64,000 bases of DNA from Fragilariopsis cylindrus CCMP1102 (Eukaryota > Bacillariophyta > Bacillariophyceae > Bacillariales > Bacillariaceae), in NCBI GenBank assembly GCA_900095095.1, contig FMBT01000369.1, positions 62,001 through 126,000 on the forward strand, in the 5' to 3' direction. This document shows, one piece after another, positions 52,730 to 60,778 of the stretch. The translations under genes were made by a program, and so were the position numbers. The notes beneath the pieces were generated by a model. The model ran no database searches and was not told the DNA's origin. It worked only from the letters and a program-made list of their open reading frames with translations. The first letter of the stretch is position 1, and each line of letters starts with the position of its first letter.

Positions 52730-54853
52730 TTAGTTTGCTTCAACAGCCGAATTCTTCTCGGTAGTAGTATCTGCTGTTGTTTCTTCATTATACAAATTTT
52801 GGAATAATGCTTCATCTTCTGTATCAACTGCAACATTATCCTCTTTGAGTTGTACAGCAATTGCTTCCTGAATTAGTTCAATTCCTTCGGAATCGGCAGT
52901 GGAGCTTGCAGACGTAGTCAAAGACGCATCAGTTGTTGTTGATGTAGTAGGACCAACGTGATGATACGATCCTGATTTAGCTTCGTCTGGAACTTCACCT
53001 AATAATTTACCACCAATAAAACGTGCAGCACGTCCAATTGTATTACCAACAACAAATCCAACAACACGATCCACAACCATAATAACTCTCTTTCTCTTGG
53101 AGAATTTCTTCTTTGTTTCAGCGACCTTGGTAGCAGTAGTAGTAGTCGAAGCAGCAGGAGCAGCAGCATCCACAACGGGCGTGGACGTAGATGCAGTAGC
53201 AGAAGGAATCTTTCCGAGTTCTGTTGCTGCCTCACCATTCATACCAGGACGTCCCATTTCTCTCATACGTTTTAATTCTTCACGTTTGACATTCGCTTGT
53301 GTCACCGCACCAATCACCTTCAGTGTGGGACAGGGACTGGTTATTTGTTTAATACCTTCCCATTCTGCACCAGTGATAGCGGTGGAGGAATCAAATAATT
53401 TCGTGGCGGTATCTAAATTTAAAACTTTCGACGATTGATCATTTTCAAAAATAGAATCCCAACCACCACCGGCACCACCCGAACCAGAAATTTGTCCTTC
53501 TTTTTCTAAGGCTTCGGCACCTCTACCTTCCCGTGGTCCACCATTCCATGACCAATAGACACCCGATTTCGAACACCGTGGATCATGTGCCACTTGAAAT
53601 AAACGTTGTCCTGCTTCTGCTTCACCAACAAATCCACCTATAATACAACAATATATTTAATATGCACAATGTACAATGAGATATTGTTTATTGTAAAAAA
53701 GGAAAAAAAAAGAGCAGAGGTATGAGTTAATGAAATGAAGAAGATACGTTCTGTTTTTGTGTTGGCTGGCGGTAATGAACAAATGTTGTATATATATATA
53801 ACGTACCAGTAATAAATTTCATAAATATCGGAAAGTAGGTTCGAAACCAGGGTCGCTTTTCACGAAATAAGGGTGATTCGGCAATACAACCTGGATACAT
53901 ACTAGTAAAGGTAATACCAGTTAATTTATGATACTTATAATGTAAATAATTGGCCATCATCATTAAACATAATTTCGAATCTTTATAGGCTTTGGCACCA
54001 ATAAATCCATACCCATCGGCCATTTCAATTGGATTGACAAATCCTTTGTCAAATCCATCTAATTCATGTAAGTCCGCAATGGGATAGACACCTCCACCAC
54101 CCACCGTATTATCATTCCCGGTCACACTTCCGACCATAATCACACGTGCATCTGCTGCCTCCATCATACTGGGTAATAGTTTGGAGATCATTAAAAAATG
54201 AGATAAAAAATTAATTTGCATAGTTTGTTCATGATTATCCACGGACCATTTCGCGTATTCTAAGGATGGTTGATAAACACCAGCATTACAAATTAATCGA
54301 TCTAATGGCTTGTTCATCCGAAAGTCATTAATGTTGTCACAGAATGTTTTCACAGAGTCAAAGGAATTTAATTCACATTTCATCGGAGTGAAATGTTGTA
54401 AATCAAATCCATCAATTTCTGCTACCGTTTCCATTTTATCGATATCCCGTACGGCACCAATTACATGATATTCACCAGAATTTAATAATGCTAATGCTGT
54501 CTTTCGTCCTAATCCAGAGGAGGTACCAGTCACTACCACTAATTCTGTTCATGTGAATGTAAATAATTAATATGTAAGTAATAGAAAATAAAGATTAGAA
54601 TAGCAAAGAAGAAGAAAAAGGTAGACAGACAGACAGGGCAGACAGTCGAACGACGACGATGGTGACAAATAATAGAGACAACAATCTATATATACGTACT
54701 TCTATCACCAAATTTTTCTTTCACAAGTTCGGCATTCGCATCATAGGTTGGCATTTTAAGTTTCGACATAAATTTAAAACCATCGACTACTGTCGTAGTA
54801 AGAGCAACAGCGACAAGTAACGTCGTGAGGCATAGCGGTGATGAGGACTTCAT
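52730..54853 (-). CDS. POR: Light-dependent protochlorophyllide reductase (POR), plastid, long C-terminus
   Basis: Exons 54853-54700, 54544-53807 and 53637-52730 (both introns phase 1, GTACGT donors) give 599 residues. POR (EC 1.3.1.33) reduces protochlorophyllide to chlorophyllide with NADPH and light. Exon 1 encodes a signal peptide and VDGFKFMSKLKMPTYDA (Phe at the cleavage site, diatom plastid import); splicing yields GDRKLVVVTGTSSGLGRKTA, the NADPH motif. Also visible: LICNAGVYQP, INFLSHFLM, GAKAYKDSKLCLMMM (catalytic Tyr and Lys, YxxxK, about 238-242), MYPGCIAESPLFR, and across splice two FITGGFVGEAEAGQRLFQVA and SGVYWSWNG. Plant POR has about 400 residues; here about 200 more follow TSPCPTLKVIGAVT (about 397), including a basic segment (KKKFSKRKRVIMVVDRVVGF) and an acidic Thr/Ser tail. 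I recall such extensions in other diatom PORs; their function is unclear. Confidence 0.95.
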
Positions 54854-55777
54854 ATTTTGTGTTCCGTTATACTATCTGACTCTTGAATTCGTAGTATGAT
54901 GTAATGCTGATTTATTGATTGATTGTATGTTGCTTGCTTGGTTTTACTTCTTGAGGAAGAAGTAGCTAGGGGGGTATGTTTGTGATATGATATGTCCAAT
55001 GTGGAAGTTAGTTTTATTCTTGAAGAAGAAAAATAATATACGGTAATATTTGCGTTCTAAAAGATCGATTACAATTTTATTTTAATAGGAGCGTGTGATA
55101 GATGTATTCCTTTTGTTCTTCTTCTTTGTTCAATTCATCGTCGTTCAAGTTTGTCTGTCTTTTGTTTGCCGTCCAGATGTTCTGAAAAAAATCTTAAAAA
55201 GTTTTCAAGTTCCATGACTCATAACCAGTTGTTTGACGATACATTAGGTCCTAATATCTGATTGGCTTGTATTGTGGAATTATATACGTCATGTATGTTC
55301 TCTACTGTTAAGTAAAGCTTTGAAGTGCGTAGTCGGAAGCTGATTTTTCAATTCGTGATTGATCTTGTATCACGAAATATATGATGTGAAAGAACAAAGT
55401 GACAGGTGGAGATGATTTCTTGCTTATTTGCTTGCTTCTTTAAAACCCGCTAACAGCTGTACAGTAACATTAGCACGACAAGCTTACACGACGCGTGTAC
55501 AGTATCTTGAAGATTTTTTTATACCGATGATTTGCTTTCATTCGTTTCAAGTGTGCGTGTCTTTGATGTGTGTGAAAAACCAAGCTTTTCCTTTGTTCTG
55601 TTGTATTCTTTGTTTGCTTGCTTCAATGAATTAGCTACAGTACTTCACGGCATCATCAGATACAGTACTGCAGTAATCATTGATCAAGTCAATTGCGAAG
55701 ACAAGACAACAAAGGATTGATTCTCTCTCTTATACATTCGTTGGTATCTAAAAAAATAATCTATATAAAAAACAACG
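54854..55777. other. Divergent promoter region between POR and the ferredoxin-like gene
   Basis: About 920 bases between two plastid-protein genes transcribed away from each other. TACAGTAC-type motifs lie at about 55457, 55498, 55635 and 55660. A 68-codon ORF (55428-55634) has no features. Shared regulation is possible, not shown. Confidence 0.45.
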
Positions 55778-56554
55778 ATGATGACAACTACTCGCTTTAC
55801 TACCGTCACGACGACGGTAGTACTATTAATTGTTTTATTATCGTCGATGATCACATATTCGTCCGCATTCGGATTAGGTTCTTCTGCTAAAAATAGTCCA
55901 TTGTTTTCGTCTAAGACGACGTCATCATTAGCAGCCACAACTGTGGTGGATGATCCAAAGGCAAAGAAACCATATTCACCCAAATGGGTCAAGAAACAAA
56001 ATTTAGCAGATACTGCTGGTGGTATTAAATCATTAGGATTTGATAAGGTGGGTTTAAAGGGTACTATACCGGTGGTCTTTAAACAAGGTAATAACACAGT
56101 CTCGACCAAAGCATGGGCGGGACAACCCATCCGTGATGTAGCATCCCAGGCGGGACAATATATACAATACGGATGTGGAAAGGGTGAATGTGGCACGTGT
56201 GAATGTATGATGAATGGTAAGTGGGTCCGACCCTGTATTGAAACCATTCCAGCCACCTCTTTGGCAGAAGGTGAACTAATTCTATCCTTAAAAGCTACTA
56301 CTGCGAAAAAGACCAATAGTGGTACCTTTTTTAGTATCCGATCATTCCTAATGGGATTTTATAATAATATATTAGGTATGTTAGGATTTTTTAAATTTCG
56401 TAAACGTGCCAATAAGAATTGGGAAGAACGACAAGAATATGAAAATTTAATTGCGAAAAAGACTGCGGAAAAGAAATTATTAAAACAAAAACAACAATTT
56501 GACGAATTGAATAATGGTGGTGGTGGCAGTGGTGGTGCACCTGGTATGGCATAA
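55778..56554 (+). CDS. Plastid-targeted 2Fe-2S ferredoxin-like protein
   Basis: 258 residues. Signal peptide (VVLLIVLLSSMITYSSA) followed by FGLGSS, an ASAF-type plastid import motif, and a Ser/Thr transit stretch. Residues about 95-170 form a Fer2-like domain: GTIPVVFKQGNNTVSTKAWA, IRDVASQAGQYIQYGCGKGE, CGTCECMMNGKWVRPC. The Cys pattern C-x4-C-x2-C-x11-C (about 131, 136, 139, 151) is the short-spaced 2Fe-2S form rather than the photosynthetic ferredoxin spacing. After the domain lies a hydrophobic segment (FFSIRSFLMGFYNNILGMLGFF) and a long charged helix (NKNWEERQEYENLIAKKTAE), so the protein may be membrane-attached with an exposed coiled tail ending in a Gly run. Probably an electron carrier or assembly factor of the thylakoid; partner unknown. 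Met2 is an equivalent start. Confidence 0.85.
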   Translation: MMTTTRFTTVTTTVVLLIVLLSSMITYSSAFGLGSSAKNSPLFSSKTTSSLAATTVVDDPKAKKPYSPKWVKKQNLADTAGGIKSLGFDKVGLKGTIPVVFKQGNNTVSTKAWAGQPIRDVASQAGQYIQYGCGKGECGTCECMMNGKWVRPCIETIPATSLAEGELILSLKATTAKKTNSGTFFSIRSFLMGFYNNILGMLGFFKFRKRANKNWEERQEYENLIAKKTAEKKLLKQKQQFDELNNGGGGSGGAPGMA

Positions 56555-57121
56555 AGTAATCATAAATCATAAATCAAATGACGAATTTATGATTATGATC
56601 GATGTGCATGAATCAAAACAAAATTTTCTTCTATTTTGGTTATATAACACGTTCATTCGACCCCTTTACAAGGATGATTAACTAACATAACATTACATAT
56701 TATTATAATACATTATGACTACGCACCCACCCAACCCACCTTCACACAAAATACATACATATACTGAATTTGTAAACGTAAAAATAAACATCAGAAATAA
56801 TTTATTAAAAAGATTACTTAAATTTTAAACTGTTCTTCTTATTCTTACTAATTCTCCTTGAATATATGATATAATAATATATTAATATTGAGGCACGTCG
56901 TACAACGTGTGAACAATCCCGACGACTCGACTTGACTTGACTCGACTCACCTCAACTTGACTTGACTCGACTAAACTAAACTAGACTAGACTAGACTAGA
57001 CTAGACTACTGTAACTTTTCCCCTTTGTATTCTGTAGCTGCATAGACCGACCAAAGTTTAGAATTAAACAATTGAGCAGTCTACTCCCTTGATTTTGAAT
57101 CTATCGCTCTCGACTCATTCC
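56555..57121. repeat. Convergent spacer with GACTN pentamer repeats
   Basis: From about 56917 to 57008 the sequence is a degenerate pentamer array: GACTCGACTTGACTTGACTC..., then CTAAACTAAACTAGACTAGA. No gene is seen. Confidence 0.7.
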
Positions 57122-57901
57122 CTATTCACGGTTATTAGAATCATTTCGCACTTTTGCATGCGCTTCGCATGACGATTTATGTATATGCCAATGATCAAGT
57201 TGGCAGTCGCGACTATGGTATTTCGCAAATTGACAACCACTACAAATTAAAAGAGACATTTTTGGAAAATCTTCTTGACAGCCATGACATTTACCAATTT
57301 TATCCATTGTTTTTGCAATAACCTTTCCCTCATTCATACAAGGACAATGAGTTTTTGTTTCACGAACTAAAACTTTGATCATACCTCTTTCAGTCTTAAT
57401 ATCGCGAAGGTGCTTAGGTAAGTTGTCGTCGGGATTAGCAATATGTCGATACTTTAAACCCAAAAAAAGTAGGGCGTTGATAACTTGCCGTCGCGATTGA
57501 TCTTCGAAGTTATTACTTCCAAGATATAGTTTAGTACAAAACGCAAATATAAATCGATGGAATTCAGGATCTTTGATTAAATACATATGATCCTCATCGT
57601 ATTTCGATCCCATCTGCATGGACATCTCCTGTTGAACCTGGCTACCATTTCGACGATCTAATAAAACCGCTTGAAAACGCATATCTAAATATTCTTGTGC
57701 AGCCTTCATATATTCACCATTTGGATGAAATTTATCGGCAGTGCTCCCGTGGAAGCATTGGTTAGTTCCAGCACCAGCGCCATTAGCAGCAATCGCAGTT
57801 GCAGAATCAGTTGCAGACGCAATCGCAGACGCAATCGCAGTCGCACTAGCTGCATCGTTTCCGGTCTTTTTATTCCTATTCCTTCTACTCATTTTCCCCA
57901 T
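57122..57901 (-). CDS. MYND zinc-finger protein
   Basis: 259 residues from ATG 57901 (an upstream TTG was rejected). The N-terminus is basic, then an Ala/Thr/Ile repeat (ASAIASATDSATAIAA). A helical middle domain follows (GEYMKAAQEYLDMRFQAVLL, FHRFIFAFCTKLYLG, RRQVINALLFLGLKYRH). The C-terminus is a MYND finger: CHGCQEDFPKMSLLICSGC, then YHSRDCQLDHWHIHKSSC, with the C-x2-C...C-x2-C...C...H...C ligands in order. MYND fingers are protein-interaction modules; this middle-helical plus C-terminal MYND layout is frequent in diatoms as an expanded family. Regulatory partner unknown. Confidence 0.88.
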   Translation of the reverse strand: MGKMSRRNRNKKTGNDAASATAIASAIASATDSATAIAANGAGAGTNQCFHGSTADKFHPNGEYMKAAQEYLDMRFQAVLLDRRNGSQVQQEMSMQMGSKYDEDHMYLIKDPEFHRFIFAFCTKLYLGSNNFEDQSRRQVINALLFLGLKYRHIANPDDNLPKHLRDIKTERGMIKVLVRETKTHCPCMNEGKVIAKTMDKIGKCHGCQEDFPKMSLLICSGCQFAKYHSRDCQLDHWHIHKSSCEAHAKVRNDSNNRE

Positions 57902-58706
57902 GATCAAATAATCAATAATGTTTTTTCTAATTTGAACAGAGTTTTTTTCGTTTCACTGGCTGCGTAGTGTTTTGTTCGAGTGTTAGATATTATGACCGAC
58001 CTAGCTATATTGTTCTACTTAATTTTTAGATACGCAAATTTGAATAGAAGTAGTCTAAATATGAATCCTTTTATTGTGAACAGTGCGGTTATTGTATTAT
58101 TGGGTATCGTGTATTACTTGTGTGTCGACTAACTTTTTTACAGTAACTTACCGTAACGGTACTAGTTGACAGCATCATCAACGACAACAACACCAATGCA
58201 TTATTTTTTGTCTTTTTTGCTCTTCATCACCCATTATTCCTAAAACTAAATAAATAACACACGTTACAATAAAAGATTTTTATACGTGTCTTTTTACGAT
58301 AGTCATAGTCGTAGCTTTGCTTTATTATGACTACGACTAAGACTATGACACGTAGTACGCATAGAACTACAATACGTACAGTACTGTACTGTCTAGTATT
58401 AGTGAATGAATCACGACTTGACTCACGTCGACGAGCCGATTAAGACCTCCTTCTAATACCATCATACCTGGCTTCATCTTTTCGCAAACCCTTCGTCCCT
58501 GCGCTGCGCGTGTATTACACGCTCAATACTATTTATGCCCACGACAGAAGTTCTCTCGAAAATCTGGGAACAACGACGAAATAAAAAAGTATCTTCAATT
58601 TCAGAATGAATCAATCGTTTTTCCCATAAAATACGATAAAGTACTGCCTGCACATACACATCCTACACACACACACAATCCAATTTCGGAACACCATACC
58701 AACACG
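57902..58706. repeat. Spacer with an imperfect inverted repeat
   Basis: Left arm TACGTGTC...TCATAGTCGTAG (58283-58314) and right arm CTACGACTAAGACTATGACACGTA (58331-58354) can form a hairpin with bulges. TACAGTACTGTACTG lies at about 58378. No gene is seen between the divergent MYND and methyltransferase genes. Confidence 0.6.
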
Positions 58707-59609
58707 ATGACTTCAGCGTCTGCTGCATATAACCAATGTCTGGCCACTACTAACAGCCAATGCGTTGATGTCGGCTTATCGGCTGTACCCGAAACGATGT
58801 TGTGGACGCTCCACAATCGCGTATCTGTTGCCTCCAACCCGGATAAGACTTGGTTCGTTGACGACAAAGCTATCGACATCTACAGTGCGATCGATTACGA
58901 CTACGAACGATCGTTCGGAAAGGCAGAGGAAAGTCATGGGCTTCGTTCCTGGCTGTTCGATCAGGGAATTATGGACTTTTGGAGGGCCAATCCGGAAGGA
59001 GGAACCATCGTTAATTTCGCGGAAGGCCTCGAGACACAACGGTTCCGGCTGCAAGAATCACGACCCGCAGGGTCGTTGTGGATCACAGTCGATCTACCAC
59101 CCTCCATTAGGGCCCGTGAAAACTTTATCCTGCCGGACGACGAAAATCTGCACGTAGCGGCGTCAGTGTTGGACACCCGCGAGTGGATGCATCTCGTGCC
59201 CAAGGACAAGCCGATATTTTTCACCGCCCAGGGACTATTCATGTATCTGGAGGAAGAAGAAAACCGCGTCCTGTTCCAAACAATGGCTAAGGAATTTCCA
59301 TCGTCCACTATTTGGTTCGATTCGCTCGCCAAATGGTTTTCCGACAAAACTTTGGGTGAGGTTGGATGGAATCTAACGGCCGACTACAAGGCCCCACCAA
59401 TGCCATTCGGTGCCAACAAGAACGTTGCCCCAGGAATGTTCCAGAGTTGGGTTCCCAACCTAGAAGTGGAGGAGGTACCCTGGCCGTTGCATTTAGCGAG
59501 CGGTTTCTTCCTGCAATACGTTGCTCCGATCATCCTGAAAATTCCCATACTTAAAAATCTACAACCCGGAATAGTATGGACCGTGAAGTTCCCACCTTCT
59601 CTGAATTAA
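58707..59609 (+). CDS. TcmP/LCMT-type S-adenosylmethionine O-methyltransferase
   Basis: 300 residues, intronless, no low-complexity tract. The start LSAVPETMLWTLHNRVSVAS and the motifs IDIYSAIDYDYERSFGKAEE, GGTIVNFAEGLETQ (SAM motif, about 99-110), WITVDLPPSI, VLDTREWM, FFTAQGLFMYLEEEE and YKAPPMPFG are the recognised series of bacterial TcmP-like members of the leucine carboxyl methyltransferase family (LCM, PF04072), which methylate small polyketide-type or other acceptors. The length is normal for the family. The C-terminus is hydrophobic (LASGFFLQYVAPIILKIPIL). Codons end in G/C far more than in neighbours, and the protein has none of the Asn/Ser runs of local genes, pointing to lateral origin. 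Substrate unknown. Confidence 0.9.
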   Translation: MTSASAAYNQCLATTNSQCVDVGLSAVPETMLWTLHNRVSVASNPDKTWFVDDKAIDIYSAIDYDYERSFGKAEESHGLRSWLFDQGIMDFWRANPEGGTIVNFAEGLETQRFRLQESRPAGSLWITVDLPPSIRARENFILPDDENLHVAASVLDTREWMHLVPKDKPIFFTAQGLFMYLEEEENRVLFQTMAKEFPSSTIWFDSLAKWFSDKTLGEVGWNLTADYKAPPMPFGANKNVAPGMFQSWVPNLEVEEVPWPLHLASGFFLQYVAPIILKIPILKNLQPGIVWTVKFPPSLN

Positions 59610-59940
59610 GGGTTGTGGTCTTTGTGACGGTTTGTTCAAGCAGAATGCATGGATAGAAATAATCTTTTTCTTGTATATTCATATGAGTTTAATAAAGTGT
59701 TTTGTTGTGGATTCGTATCTTCGTACCGATATATACGATCCGATCCGATCGATGCTGTACATACTGTATTTGCCATCACAACAACAACAAGCAACAAGTA
59801 CAGTACATATAGTATCGATTCATTATCTATAAACACACACACAGTAGTACGTATATATCTATTTATAATGACCTTTTTGTATTGAGCGTATCGATCCATC
59901 ATTATCTTTTTCTCGGCATTTTTCCCTCGCCAAAAATAGG

Positions 59941-60000
59941 GCGTGTTAATTTTGATCGCCATACTGTAGGGCGTGCGAAGTCAGCGTTCGCTGGAGGAAG
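59941..60000. mobile_element. Solitary right end of the TA-type MITE family
   Basis: GCGTGTTAATTTTGATCGCC...GCGAAGTCAGCGTTCGCTGG and AGGAAG followed by TA (60001-60002) align with the right end of the 36353 copy (CGTGTTAATTTTCAACCGAT..GCGTTGCACGGAGGAAG). No matching left end is seen upstream, so it is a truncated or strongly decayed copy. Confidence 0.55.
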
Positions 60001-60075
60001 TAGCTAGCTAGAGCTACAGTACTACTAATATATTACGCTACAGTATTACTAGTAAGACGTTCCAGAGTTTACCGT

Positions 60076-60188
60076 ATGATAAAAGGGGACCGTGACGAGT
60101 GAGTTTTTTTTTTTGGAAAGAGATTTTACAGTAATACTGAACGTCGTGTGTAGTTTCCTCCCCCCCCCCTTTTTTTAAATAATTGAAT
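60076..60188 (-). repeat. Hairpin-ended repeat, copy A (inverted orientation)
   Basis: On the minus strand: ATTCAATTATTTAAAAAAAGG, then GAAACTACACACGACGT, an A-run, CTCACTCGTCACGG and CCCCTTTTATCAT. It aligns end to end with the two copies at 63541 and 63654. The ends are roughly inverted (TTTAAAAAGGGGG / CCCCCTTTTAT). It lies upstream of the PBP-domain gene. Confidence 0.75.
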
Positions 60189-60378
60189 CGAATGAATCGA
60201 ACGATCATAAGTTAAAAATTTTATTTTATTTTCTGTTTTACCGCCAGATAGACTCGATTGATTTATTATTGAAGAGATGCATTGAAGATTCATTCGTCGC
60301 TCGTATTCGACGTAAGCAGGCATAATTGAGATTTATTTCTCTGATGGCGCATGGGGCACTTCACAGCCAGATCCCATT

Positions 60379-60690
60379 GCGCTTCCATTCCATTCTATTC
60401 ACTTCTTGCATTATTTGGCGGTTGCTTAACTGCCCTGCCTGCCTAATTAGAGAATTAGCTTAACTAGTACAGTACAGTACAGTGTTAGCTATTGTACTTC
60501 GAAGTATTGTATTATTTGTAGAAGTATAACAAGAAGAAAAGCGCTTCTATTCCATTCTATCCACTTCTTGCATTATTTGGGGGTTGCTTACCTGCCCTGC
60601 CTGCCTAATTAGAGAATTAGCTTAACTAGTACAGTACAGTGTTAGCTATTGTATTGTATTATTTGTAGAAGTATAACAAGAAGAAAAAAG
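60379..60690. repeat. 162-bp direct duplication upstream of the PBP-domain gene
   Basis: The block starting GCGCTTC(C/T)ATTCCATTCTAT with CACTTCTTGCATTATTTGG, CTGCCCTGCCTGCCTAATTA, GTACAGTACAGTG and AGAAGTATAACAAGAAGAAA occurs at 60379-60540 and 60541-60690 with few substitutions and a small deletion. It ends about 90 bp before the start codon. Confidence 0.9.
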
Positions 60691-60741
60691 AAAAAAACCC
60701 CATCACAGCAAAACCTCCCCTGCGATTCGACACTATTGCCT

Positions 60742-60772
<31 letters not shown>

Positions 60773-60778
60773 CGACAA

